Below, piece by piece: positions 36,044 through 44,767 of a stretch of DNA of 64,000 bases. The stretch is taken from positions 21,921-85,920 of the forward strand of contig JAXMAM010000010.1 of NCBI GenBank assembly GCA_046350455.1, given 5' to 3'. How positions within the stretch are numbered: position 1 is the first letter of the stretch; every line of letters starts with the position of its first letter. The position numbers and the translations under genes are program-made. The notes beneath the pieces were generated by a model that was given only the letters and a program-made list of their open reading frames with translations, was not told the origin of the DNA and did not search any database. The stretch comes from CAZXGD01 sp046350455 (GTDB lineage: Bacteria > Planctomycetota > Phycisphaerae > Phycisphaerales > SM1A02).

Positions 36044-37255
36044 ATGGCAATCGAATCCACCATCCTCTCCTCCGTCAGCGCAGTGGCCACGCACAGCCTG
36101 GTGCTGGCGCAGCAGACTGCTGCTGACCTGAAGCCTGGCACCATCTGGCAGCCGCCTGCGGCGTCCACCACCGCCTTCCGCGTGGACGACGTGTGGAACT
36201 TCATCAACTGGATCTGCTACTTCTTCTTTGCGCTGGTGGTGCTGCTGATGATCGTGTTCGTGGTGAAGTACCGCCACCGCCGCGGCACGCCGTACCGCAC
36301 GGACTACCCACACCACAACACGCCGCTGGAGCTGGCGTGGTCCATCATCCCCACGCTGCTGGTGATCGGCCTCTTCTGGTGGGGCTTCCACAACTACCTG
36401 GACGTCCGCACGCCACCCAAGAACTCCTACGACATCCAGGTCACCGCGCAGAAGTGGTCCTGGGACTTCACCTATCCAAACGGCGCCTCCAGCCCAGACC
36501 AGCAGCTGTACATCCCAGCTGGCCGCCCAGTGCGCGTCATCCTGCGCAGCAACGACGTGCTGCACGCCTTCTACGTGCCAGACTTCCGCGTGAAGCAGGA
36601 CGTGGTGCCAGGCCGCTACACCTACCTGTGGTTCCAGTCGGACTTTGTGACTGGGCGCCCCAAGGAGGGTGAGGACATCATGAAGGGTCCGGGCTTCAAC
36701 CTGTTCTGCGCGGAGTACTGCGGCACTGGCCACAGCAACATGAACCGCAAGGTCTATGTGCTGAACCAGGAGGACTTCGACGCGTGGTTGAACAATGCCG
36801 CAAAGTGGCTGGACCCGATCCCTGACCAGGATCTGGCCCGACTGGCCGGCCCTCGCCTCTACTCCCGCTGCGCCCAGTGCCACACGCTGGATGGTTCGCC
36901 CCTCATCGGTCCTTCCTGGAAGGGCCTGTATGAGCGCGTGTCCACCTACCCCAACGTTGGCCCAGGCAAGAAGTACGAGACTGCAGAGGACTACATCCGC
37001 GCCTCCATCCTGGTGCCGGGCGAGTATGTGGTGCCTGGCTACTCCAACGCCATGCCCACCTTCAAGGGTCAGCTTGATGACCGCGGCATTGACGCGATCA
37101 TCGGCATGATGCGCAACCTGGACAAGTTCGATCCCAAGACTGGCAAGCCGCTGCCCAACGCAGCCTGGCCGTCTGCTGGCGGCGCTGCCCCAGCTGCCGC
37201 GCCAGCCGCCGCCCCAGCCGCCTCCACCGCCGCCCCCACTGGAAGCAAGCCATGA
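36044..37255 (+). CDS. coxB: cytochrome c oxidase subunit II with fused cytochrome c domain
   Basis: This 403-residue subunit II has two membrane helices (about 52-78 and 97-117), then the cupredoxin domain with the CuA ligands in CAEYCGTGHSNM. A cytochrome c domain follows, with the heme motif CAQCH and a later methionine (NAMPTFKG). The fusion identifies a caa3-type oxidase that accepts electrons directly from a cytochrome or ACIII. The C-terminal tail is low-complexity Ala/Pro. The N-terminus carries a hydrophobic segment that may be a signal. It overlaps coxA by four bases. Confidence 0.95.
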   Translation: MAIESTILSSVSAVATHSLVLAQQTAADLKPGTIWQPPAASTTAFRVDDVWNFINWICYFFFALVVLLMIVFVVKYRHRRGTPYRTDYPHHNTPLELAWSIIPTLLVIGLFWWGFHNYLDVRTPPKNSYDIQVTAQKWSWDFTYPNGASSPDQQLYIPAGRPVRVILRSNDVLHAFYVPDFRVKQDVVPGRYTYLWFQSDFVTGRPKEGEDIMKGPGFNLFCAEYCGTGHSNMNRKVYVLNQEDFDAWLNNAAKWLDPIPDQDLARLAGPRLYSRCAQCHTLDGSPLIGPSWKGLYERVSTYPNVGPGKKYETAEDYIRASILVPGEYVVPGYSNAMPTFKGQLDDRGIDAIIGMMRNLDKFDPKTGKPLPNAAWPSAGGAAPAAAPAAAPAASTAAPTGSKP

Positions 37256-38985
37256 CGACCATTCCTCTCCCATCCGCTGGCCCCGACCGAGCTGTCCTGG
37301 AGAACCGGCCAGCTTCGGAGAACTACCTGACGCACACCAAGGGCGTGCTCAGCTGGATCTTCACCCTTGACCACAAGCGCATCGGCCTGATGTACATGTG
37401 GTCTGTGCTGGGCAGCTTCCTGCTGGGCGGCATCTTTGCGCTCCTGGTGCGCACGGAGCTGCTCACGCCTGGCCCCACCATCACCGACAGCGCCGACACC
37501 TACAACCAGTGGTTCACGCTGCACGGCGCCATCATGGTGTTCCTGGTCATCATCCCCAGCATCCCTGCAGCGCTGGGCAACTTTGTGCTGCCCATCATGC
37601 TGGGCGCCAAGGACGTGGCCTTCCCACGGCTCAACCTGTTCAGCTACTACCTGTGGGTCATCGGCGCCATCTGCTGCGTGGTCAGCCTGTCCCTGGGCGG
37701 CTTTGACACGGGCTGGACCTTCTACACCCCGTACTCCACCACCACGCCCGCTGGCGGCGTGATCCCCGTGCTGACGGGCGCCTTCATCCTGGGCTTCAGC
37801 AGCATCTTCACGGGGCTGAACTTTGTGGTCACCGTGCACAAGCTGCGCCCGCCCGGCATGACGTGGTTCCGCATGCCGCTGTTCCTGTGGGCGCTGTACT
37901 CCACGGCCATCATCCAGGTGCTGGCCACCCCGGTGCTGGGCATCACGCTGCTCCTTCTCATCGTGGAGCGCACGGTCAACATCGGCATCTTCAATCCCAG
38001 CATGGGTGGCGACCCCGTGCTGTACCAGCACTTCTTCTGGTTCTACAGCCACCCCGCGGTGTACATCATGATCCTGCCCGCCATGGGCATCATCAGCGAG
38101 ATCATCGCGATCAACGCGCACCGCCACATCTTTGGCTACCGCTTCATCGCGTTCAGCTCCATCGCCATCGCCATGTTCAGCTTCCTGGTGTGGGGCCACC
38201 ACATGTTCACCAGCGGCCAGTCCGCCCTGATGAACACGCTGTTCAGCGCCATCAGCTTCAGCGTGGCCATCCCAAGCGCCGTGAAGGTGTTCAACTGGGT
38301 GGCGACGCTGTACAAGGGCTCAGTCAGCCTGACCACGCCCATGTGGTACGCGCTGGCGTTCCTGTTCCTGTTCACCATCGGCGGCCTGACCGGCCTGCAC
38401 CTGGCCACGCTGAACGTGGACGTGCACCTGCACGACACCTACTTTGTGGTGGCGCACTTCCACTACGTGATGATGGGCAGCGCACTCATCGCCATGGTGG
38501 GTGGCCTGCACCACTGGTGGCCCAAGATGTTCGGCCGCATGTACGACGAGCGCCTGGGCACGCTGGCCTGCTGGATCATCTTCATCGGCTTCAACGTGAC
38601 CTTCTTCACCCAGTTCCTGCTGGGCGCGCACGGCATGCCACGCCGGTACTACGACTACCAGCCCATGTACCAGAGCTACCACGTGGTCAGCACCATCGGC
38701 AGCTACATCATGGCGTTCGGCTTTGTGCTGACGGCCATCTGCCTCATCGGCAGCTTCTTCAACGGCAAGCGCGCTCCAGCCAATCCATGGGGCGGCCGCA
38801 GCCTGGAGTGGCAGTGCGCCAGCCCGCCACCCTTCGACAACTTCGCCAAGACGCCCCGCGTGGGCGACTGCTACGACCTGAGCATCGTCCGCTGGGACGA
38901 GAAGCTTGGCGGCTACTGGGTTGACCGCGACGCCGACCCAGATCTCAACTCCAACGCGCCTCGCCAGGCAGGCGGAGCTCACTGA
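37252..38985 (+). CDS. coxA: cytochrome c oxidase subunit I, A2-type (caa3)
   Basis: This 577-residue catalytic subunit reduces oxygen at the heme a3-CuB centre and pumps protons. Twelve helices are visible. The CuB/heme ligands appear in WFYSHPAVYIMILP, VWGHHMFTSG and HDTYFVVAHFHYV. The helix VI motif is YSHPAVY, not GHPEVY: the D-channel glutamate is absent and replaced by the YS pair typical of A2-type oxidases such as those of Thermus and Rhodothermus. It overlaps coxB by four bases and coxC by one base. Confidence 0.97.
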   Translation: MTTIPLPSAGPDRAVLENRPASENYLTHTKGVLSWIFTLDHKRIGLMYMWSVLGSFLLGGIFALLVRTELLTPGPTITDSADTYNQWFTLHGAIMVFLVIIPSIPAALGNFVLPIMLGAKDVAFPRLNLFSYYLWVIGAICCVVSLSLGGFDTGWTFYTPYSTTTPAGGVIPVLTGAFILGFSSIFTGLNFVVTVHKLRPPGMTWFRMPLFLWALYSTAIIQVLATPVLGITLLLLIVERTVNIGIFNPSMGGDPVLYQHFFWFYSHPAVYIMILPAMGIISEIIAINAHRHIFGYRFIAFSSIAIAMFSFLVWGHHMFTSGQSALMNTLFSAISFSVAIPSAVKVFNWVATLYKGSVSLTTPMWYALAFLFLFTIGGLTGLHLATLNVDVHLHDTYFVVAHFHYVMMGSALIAMVGGLHHWWPKMFGRMYDERLGTLACWIIFIGFNVTFFTQFLLGAHGMPRRYYDYQPMYQSYHVVSTIGSYIMAFGFVLTAICLIGSFFNGKRAPANPWGGRSLEWQCASPPPFDNFAKTPRVGDCYDLSIVRWDEKLGGYWVDRDADPDLNSNAPRQAGGAH

Positions 38986-39947
38986 TGAGCCACATCACCG
39001 CTGATCAGCCCGTCCACAACGCAGGCGCCCATGGCGATGACCACGGGCACGGCCACAACCCGCACCTGGCGCACCACTTCGACTCGCTGCAGCAGCAGTT
39101 CGACAGCGCCAAGCTGGGCATCTGGCTCTTCCTGGCCACGGAAATCCTGTTCTTTGGCGGCCTGTTCGTGGCCTACGCCATCCTGCGCATGCGCTTCCCA
39201 GAGGTGTTCAGCTACGCCAGCCACTACCTGGACACCATCATGGGCGGCATCAACACATGCGTGCTCATCCTGTCCAGCCTGACCATGGCGCTGGCGGTGC
39301 GCTTTGCGCAGCTCAACAAGCGCGCTGGCCTGGTCTTCTGCCTCATCCTCACCCTGATGGGCGCGGTGGGCTTCCTGGTCATCAAGTACTTCGAGTACAG
39401 CCACAAGATCCACGAGCACCTGGTGTGGGGCAAGACGTTCTACGTCCCACCAGAAGGGCACCTGGGCGCAGAGGAAGCCAAGGCGCTCGCCACGGCTCCA
39501 ACAACCGGCACGCTCACGCTCACGGTGGCCAACCCCGCACCCTTCGCCATTCCAGAGCTGGCCACCAAGCCGGCCGCAGAGGCCAGCGCGGTCAAGCCCG
39601 CCTCCACGGGCCCCAGCGGCGTGGCCTCCAAGGTGGAGGGCCCACTGCAGAAGGCAGAGGCTGAAGGTCCATCGCATGCCGAGGCAGCGCATCCAGGCAT
39701 CCACCTGGAGGACAAGCGCATGCCTCCCAACACACACCTGTTCTTCGGCATCTACTACGCCATGACAGGCCTTCACGGCATCCACGTGGTGGCGGGCATG
39801 GTGCTCATCGTGTGGCTGATCCGGCGTGCCATCCGCGGCGACTTCAGCAGCCAGTACTACACCCCAGTGGACACTGGCGGCCTGTACTGGCACATCGTGG
39901 ACTTGATCTGGATCTTCCTCTTCCCGCTCTTCTATCTGATCCACTGA
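38985..39947 (+). CDS. coxC: cytochrome c oxidase subunit III with long internal insertion
   Basis: This 320-residue subunit III-family membrane protein has a histidine-rich N-terminus. Helices begin at AKLGIWLFLATEILFFGG, a standard signature. An insertion of about 100 mostly Ala/Pro/Glu residues separates the helix III region (YFEYSHKIHEHLVWG) from the last helices (HLFFGIYYAMTGLHGIHVV). The insertion probably lies in an extramembrane loop. It starts at the coxA stop and is followed by the small subunit IV. Another subunit III-like gene lies two genes further on. Confidence 0.93.
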   Translation: MSHITADQPVHNAGAHGDDHGHGHNPHLAHHFDSLQQQFDSAKLGIWLFLATEILFFGGLFVAYAILRMRFPEVFSYASHYLDTIMGGINTCVLILSSLTMALAVRFAQLNKRAGLVFCLILTLMGAVGFLVIKYFEYSHKIHEHLVWGKTFYVPPEGHLGAEEAKALATAPTTGTLTLTVANPAPFAIPELATKPAAEASAVKPASTGPSGVASKVEGPLQKAEAEGPSHAEAAHPGIHLEDKRMPPNTHLFFGIYYAMTGLHGIHVVAGMVLIVWLIRRAIRGDFSSQYYTPVDTGGLYWHIVDLIWIFLFPLFYLIH

Positions 39948-39954
39948 GGCACCC

Positions 39955-40383
39955 ATGGCGCACTCCAACACTGGTTCACACGCCGCGCATGACCACCCAG
40001 AGGTGGGTCACGTGGTCCCTGCCAGCACGCTGGTGGCCGCAGGCCTGGCGCTGCTGGTGCTCACCATCATCACCGTGGCAGTCCGCTTTGTTGACGTGGG
40101 CGAGTTCAACATGCCCATCGCCCTGGGCGTTGCGGTGGTGAAGGCCACCATCGTTGCGCTGGTGTTCATGCACCTGCGCTGGGACCGCCCCTTCAACCTG
40201 CTGGTGCTCATCGGCAGCGCGCTGTTCGTCCTGCTCATGATGGCCTTTGCGGCCATGGACGTGGGGCAGTACTCGCACACCATTTTCACCGGCAATGCGC
40301 CCGACGCGCAGCAGCAGCTGACCACCTCCGCCCCCGGTGCCCCGGTTGCGCGCGATGTGCAGATGCCGCCCGCGCACCCGTAG
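39955..40383 (+). CDS. caa3-type oxidase subunit IV-like small membrane protein
   Basis: This 142-residue protein has three predicted helices: PASTLVAAGLALLVLTIITV, IALGVAVVKATIVALVFMHL and LLVLIGSALFVLLMMAFAAM. The MHLRWDRPFN after helix two is typical of cytochrome c oxidase subunit IV of caa3/bo3 oxidases, which stabilises the complex. The ends are soluble, with a histidine-rich N-terminus and a Pro-rich C-terminus. Confidence 0.9.
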   Translation: MAHSNTGSHAAHDHPEVGHVVPASTLVAAGLALLVLTIITVAVRFVDVGEFNMPIALGVAVVKATIVALVFMHLRWDRPFNLLVLIGSALFVLLMMAFAAMDVGQYSHTIFTGNAPDAQQQLTTSAPGAPVARDVQMPPAHP

Positions 40384-40419
40384 TGCAGCGCAGCGCCTGC
40401 GCAGGTGTAGGCAGGCAGC

Positions 40420-41031
40420 ATGGCCATCAAGACGCTGAAGCACGTCGACCCCTTTGACTCTGCGCAGGAGCGCGGTCAGGCGGGCGTGCTTGGCATGTGG
40501 CTGTTCATCGTGGTGGTGGCCATGATCTTCATTGGCTGCATCCTGGGGTATCTGGTGGTGCGGCTGGACAGGCCGCCGGGGCAGGCGTGGATGCCTGCGC
40601 AGGACCCTGGGCTGCCCAAGGCACTGCTGGTGTCCACCGCCATGCTGCTCATCAGCAGCTGGACGGTGCAGGCGGCCGTGCGTGCCAGCAGGCAGGGGCG
40701 CTCTGCGCTGGCGCATCATGCGCTGGGCTGGACCATGGTCTTTGCGGGCGTGTTCCTGGTGGTGCAGACCTTTGCGTGGTTCGAGCTGTGGCGCCGCGAC
40801 CTGACCATTGACTCTGGCCTGTACGCGTGGACCTTCTACGTGCTCACCGGCGTGCATGCGCTGCATGTGCTGGGCGGCATCCCGCCGCTTCTGGTCACCT
40901 ACGTCCGCAGCGCGCGCGGCGCCTACACCCCGGCCCACAACGCTGGCCTGGTGTGCTGCGCCATGTACTGGCACGCGCTGGATGTCATCTGGCTGGCCCT
41001 GTACGCCACGCTGTGGCTGGGCTCCCGCTAG
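40420..41031 (+). CDS. second heme-copper oxidase subunit III-like protein
   Basis: This 203-residue protein has five helices and the subunit III features GQAGVLGMWLFIVVVAMIFI and LTGVHALHVLGG...YWHALDVIWLALYATL. It is shorter than the coxC product and lacks its insertion. Its presence in the same operon, 36 bases after subunit IV, suggests either two variants of subunit III or a complex with both. Its stop region overlaps the end of the convergent DUF3179 gene by four bases. Confidence 0.9.
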   Translation: MAIKTLKHVDPFDSAQERGQAGVLGMWLFIVVVAMIFIGCILGYLVVRLDRPPGQAWMPAQDPGLPKALLVSTAMLLISSWTVQAAVRASRQGRSALAHHALGWTMVFAGVFLVVQTFAWFELWRRDLTIDSGLYAWTFYVLTGVHALHVLGGIPPLLVTYVRSARGAYTPAHNAGLVCCAMYWHALDVIWLALYATLWLGSR

Positions 41032-42182
41032 GGCTTCTCTGCTGCGAACGCGCGCTCTGCAAAGTGCAGCTGGGGGACCACCACTACCGGTGCGCCATTC
41101 TCCGACTGCACCACCGCCGCCGCTGGGGAGCGCTGCACATTCACCTTGAGCGGCACGCCGCCCAGGGTGGTGGTCCAGTCGCCATCCTGGCCGCTGGTGT
41201 GCTGCAGGACTTCATAGAGCGTCCACGTTGCTTCCTGCCCGCCTGTCCGGACGCGTAGCACCGGGGTCTTGCGCGTGGTGGGCTTGCCAGCCGCCACAGC
41301 GGCCAGGGCTTCATCCACCTGCGTGAACTCTGGCTGCTCTGGCGGCAGCGCTGCCACGGGGTAGTCCACGCGCGGTGTCAGGTAGTACCGCGCATAGCTG
41401 AACTCCTTGTAGCGCTGTGCGGAGTCCGGGTCTGGAGCCACCACGGAGGTCTCTGGGTGGAGGGCCAGCCACTGCTTCCACGTGGCGATGTTCACGCCTG
41501 GCAGCGGCTCCAGCGTGAAGCCGGCAGCAGCCGCAGGGCCAGCAATGGCGCGCATGCCAAGCTGGCTCCACAGGCTGGAGGCCTGGGCGGGCGCACCAGG
41601 CTGGGCCGGCGCGTCCTCCGCCTGGTCGTACATCACCAGATTGCTGTTGTAGAGCAGGCCGCTCACCTTGAACAGGCGGGGCGGGGCCTGCGCGCCGCCC
41701 ACGCGGCGGTCAAACACCACCACGCTGTCGGTCAGCGGGCTGTACGACACCGCCACGGGCACGCCGCCCAGCGTGTCGTTGATGACCTCATGCGCATTCA
41801 GCACGTGCAGCGGATAGGCGCGCGCCTCGCCGTTCAGCACCACGCCTGCCACGCGGTCGGTGGTCACCACGTACTTCAGGCGCTGGTTCTGGTTGTAGGT
41901 CAGCATGTCCGCGCCGCGGATGGCGCTGGGGTTGTCCAGCGTCTTCAAGAAGTCGCGGGGGTTGCCGCTGGAGACCAGGTAGGCGCGCTCTGCCTTCAGC
42001 GGCTCCAGCGCAAAGCCGTAGCTGGCCAGCGTGCGGCCATCTCCCACGGGGTGCGTGCCGGACATCACGCCCAGCAGGGCCCAGGTGAGCAGGCCGCCCA
42101 CCAGCACCAGCATGGCCACGATCACCCAGCCGCCGCCGCGGAACGTGAGCGTGGGCGTGCCTGCGCTAGTTGCTGGCGGCAT
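41028..42182 (-). CDS. DUF3179 domain membrane-anchored protein
   Basis: This 384-residue protein has one N-terminal helix (about 16-39) and a soluble region matching DUF3179: GEARAYPLHVLNAHEVINDTLGG, shown here in part as AYPLHVLNAHEVINDTLG, and VSYSPLTDSVVVFDR. The family's biochemical role is unknown. The conserved His and the serine or cysteine position (PLTDS here, often PLCNT in the family) suggest a cofactor or metal site. It overlaps heme O synthase by 17 bases on the same strand, and its end overlaps the second subunit III gene. The ATG at 42182 avoids a longer extension into the neighbour. Confidence 0.85.
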   Translation of the reverse strand: MPPATSAGTPTLTFRGGGWVIVAMLVLVGGLLTWALLGVMSGTHPVGDGRTLASYGFALEPLKAERAYLVSSGNPRDFLKTLDNPSAIRGADMLTYNQNQRLKYVVTTDRVAGVVLNGEARAYPLHVLNAHEVINDTLGGVPVAVSYSPLTDSVVVFDRRVGGAQAPPRLFKVSGLLYNSNLVMYDQAEDAPAQPGAPAQASSLWSQLGMRAIAGPAAAAGFTLEPLPGVNIATWKQWLALHPETSVVAPDPDSAQRYKEFSYARYYLTPRVDYPVAALPPEQPEFTQVDEALAAVAAGKPTTRKTPVLRVRTGGQEATWTLYEVLQHTSGQDGDWTTTLGGVPLKVNVQRSPAAAVVQSENGAPVVVVPQLHFAERAFAAEKP

Positions 42183-43236
42183 GGGCTGGGACCTCGATGA
42201 CAATCTCGTGCTGCCCGGGGGCCAGGGGTGGCGCGCCAAACGCGTTGCCCCGGTCAAGCACCATGGCCACCATCAAGAGCGGCAGATAGGCCAGACTGGC
42301 CAGAAACAGGCTGCGCGCCGCGCGGTCTGTGCGTTGCATGGCAAATCGTGCGGCAAAGTAGGTCATGCCCAGTCCCAGCACGGCAGCCACCACGGCGTAT
42401 GCCACGCCAGCCACGCCCGTGATGGTCACCAGCAATCCAGTGGGCACCAGCAGCAGGCTGGTCAGCAGGCACGCCTGCGCGGTGGCATGCCCGTGCGCGT
42501 CCAGCGATGGCAGCATGGCGAATCCACCGCGCGCGTAGTCCGTGCGGTACATCCAGGCCAGCGCCAGGAAGTGCGGGATCTGCCACACAAACAGCAGGCC
42601 AAACAGCGCCCACGCGCCGGGGTCAATGTGGTTGGTGGCGCCCACCCATCCGATCATGGGCGGCAGGGCGCCCGTCACCGCGCCCACCAGCGTGTTGAAG
42701 GTGGTGCGCGGCTTGAGCGGCGTGTACAGCAGCACGTAGATCAGGATGTTGGCCATGGCCAGCGACGCCGCCAGCAGGTTGACCATGACGCCCAGCACAG
42801 CGCACCCCGCATAGCCCGTGGCGATGCCCACCAGCAGCACTGTGAGCGGGCGCGCGTGGCCGGCAGGCAGGGGGCGTTGCGCGGTGCGGTGCATGCGCGC
42901 GTCGCGGTGGCGTTCCCACACCTGGTTCAGCATGGCAGCGCTGGCCGCAGCCAGGCCAGTGCCCAGGCACATCCAGCCCATGCGCGCCCACAGGAAGCCC
43001 TCTGGCCCCTGTGCCTCTGGCGCCACGGCAAACCCCACCGCAGCAGTCAGGAGGACCAGCGCGCTCAGCCGGGCCTTCACCAGCGCCGACCACACCGAAG
43101 CATGGCTGGGCGCCGCTGCAGTGGCAGGCGCCCCGGCGCCGGCAACATCCGGGCCAACTCCTGTTGCACCAGTGCCAACGCCTGCCGCACCAGCGCTGGC
43201 GGCGTGTTCTGCGGTCTGGTGGGCGGAATGAGGCAT
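42166..43236 (-). CDS. ctaB: protoheme IX farnesyltransferase (heme O synthase)
   Basis: The enzyme adds a farnesyl group to heme b to give heme O, the precursor of heme A for the oxidase. In 356 residues it has about nine helices and the prenyltransferase motif NQVWERHRDARMHRTAQRPL, with the Asn/Glu/Asp pattern and RPLP. A second acidic loop, WMYRTDYARGGFAML, is also typical. The ~50-residue Ala/Gly/Pro-rich N-terminal extension is poorly conserved. The ATG at 43236 was preferred to an upstream TTG at 43242. It is divergent from ctaA over a 66-base gap. Confidence 0.94.
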   Translation of the reverse strand: MPHSAHQTAEHAASAGAAGVGTGATGVGPDVAGAGAPATAAAPSHASVWSALVKARLSALVLLTAAVGFAVAPEAQGPEGFLWARMGWMCLGTGLAAASAAMLNQVWERHRDARMHRTAQRPLPAGHARPLTVLLVGIATGYAGCAVLGVMVNLLAASLAMANILIYVLLYTPLKPRTTFNTLVGAVTGALPPMIGWVGATNHIDPGAWALFGLLFVWQIPHFLALAWMYRTDYARGGFAMLPSLDAHGHATAQACLLTSLLLVPTGLLVTITGVAGVAYAVVAAVLGLGMTYFAARFAMQRTDRAARSLFLASLAYLPLLMVAMVLDRGNAFGAPPLAPGQHEIVIEVPAHAASN

Positions 43237-43291
43237 GCGCAATGGGGGAACCCATAGGATAGGTCTCCCCGCCGCATCTGCGGCCCGCGTT

Positions 43292-43296
43292 GGAGG
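43292..43296 (+). promoter_or_regulatory. ribosome binding site of ctaA
   Basis: GGAGG six bases before the ATG at 43303 fixes the ctaA start. It is one of the better Shine-Dalgarno matches in this window. Confidence 0.6.
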
Positions 43297-43302
43297 GCAC
43301 CT

Positions 43303-44767
43303 ATGACCACCGCACTGGCTACAGCAGCCAACCCCAATCCAGCCTCGTTTTCAGTGCTGATCCCATTGTTCGCAGTGGGCGTGGCGCTGGTGCTGGGGTG
43401 GGCGTGGTGGGTGCGCTCCATCAACCTGGCTCTGGGTCTGGCCAGCACGGTGGCCATGTGGACGCTGGCCTATGTGGCGCTGCTTCAGCCAGGCTTCCTT
43501 GCAGGTGAACTGCTGTTTGCAGGCATGGTGCTGTGCCTGGTGCTTGGCGGCGCGCGCGCTGCCCGCCTGCGCGCCGCAGCGCAGCCCGGCTCGCCCGCCA
43601 CGCACGCGCATGGCCTGCGCGTGGGCCTGGTCTCCGCCACCGTCAACCTGATGGTGCTGGGCATGTTCCTGCGCCCAGAGCAGGGCAACACCGCCACGCA
43701 GGCAGCGCTGTACGCCAGCGGCCTGTTCGCTGGCAGCGCCATCCTGGGCTGGGTGGGCGACATCATCGGCCAGCGCATGCGCCCCGCAGCGCGCACCACG
43801 GATCCATCGGTGCTCATGGCCGCTGTGCTCGCCGCCAACATCCTGGTCATGGTGGTGCTGGGCGGCCTGGTCACCAGCCTTGAGTCTGGCCTGGCAGTCC
43901 CAGACTGGCCCAACAGCTTTGGCCACAACATGCTGCTCTATCCGCTCAGCGCCATGAAGGGCGGCATCTTCTACGAGCACGCGCACCGCCTCTTCGGCAT
44001 GCTGGTGGGGGTGACCACGCTGTGCACGTGGATGGTGGTCATCAAGGATCAGAAGCGCATGCTGCCCCGCGTGCTTGCAAGCCTCATGGTGGTGCTGGTG
44101 ATCACGCAGGGCTGGCTGGGCGGGCTGAGCGTCACAGGCAACGTGACCACCTCCATGAACCCCGCAGACCTGGCGCCCAACGTCAAGATCCGCATCGCGC
44201 ACGCCATGCTGGGGCCAGAGCGTGTTTGCCCTCGGCATGGTCTTGGCCTTTGCGGTCACGCAGCGCTGGGCCACCGCAGTTCCACTGCAGGTGCCGGGCG
44301 CGCGCTCTGCTCGCGCGCTGCCCGTGTGGGCGCTGGCCTGCCTGATTGTCCAGCTCTTCCTGGGGGCCTGCGTGCGCCTGCTGCAGAAGCCGCCCACGGG
44401 CGAAACCGGCGCCTCCATCCCCTCTTGGGCGTTGCACGGCCACATCACCATGGCGCTCATCGTGGCCACGGTGGCCATCCTTGCGGGCCTCCGCTGCAGC
44501 CGCGTGTCGCAGCTGCCGTGGCTGCAGCGCACTGGCAAGGCGGTCATGCACACCGTGGGGCTGCAGATGGCGCTGGGCATCGGAGCGCTGGTGGTGGTGC
44601 TGGTGCGCCGCGGCACAGAGATTCCCTGGTGGGAATACTCGCTGACCACCGCTCACCAGGCCACTGGCGCGCTGCTCCTTGGCCTCACTGCAGCGCTCGC
44701 CGCCCAGGCGCTGCGCTTTGTAGCGCCTGCCCCGCAGGGCGTCACTGCGCCCGCAGCACAGGCTTGA
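43303..44767 (+). pseudogene. ctaA: heme A synthase (CtaA/COX15), interrupted by a one-base frameshift
   Basis: CtaA oxidises heme O to heme A. The first ~300 codons encode a normal eight-helix-type COX15 protein, including LESGLAVPDWPNSFGHNM, FYEHAHRLFGMLVG and ITQGWLGGLSV. At GGGG (44211-44214), within HAMLG, the frame is lost. The continuation, starting QSVFALGMVLAFAVTQ and ending in helices with GHITMAL and TTAHQATGALLLG, lies in the next frame up to the TGA at 44767. Removing one G restores one continuous protein of about 488 residues. Either the gene is broken, the base is a sequencing error, or the frame shifts in a programmed way. The oxidase genes next door would need this activity. 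Confidence 0.9.
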
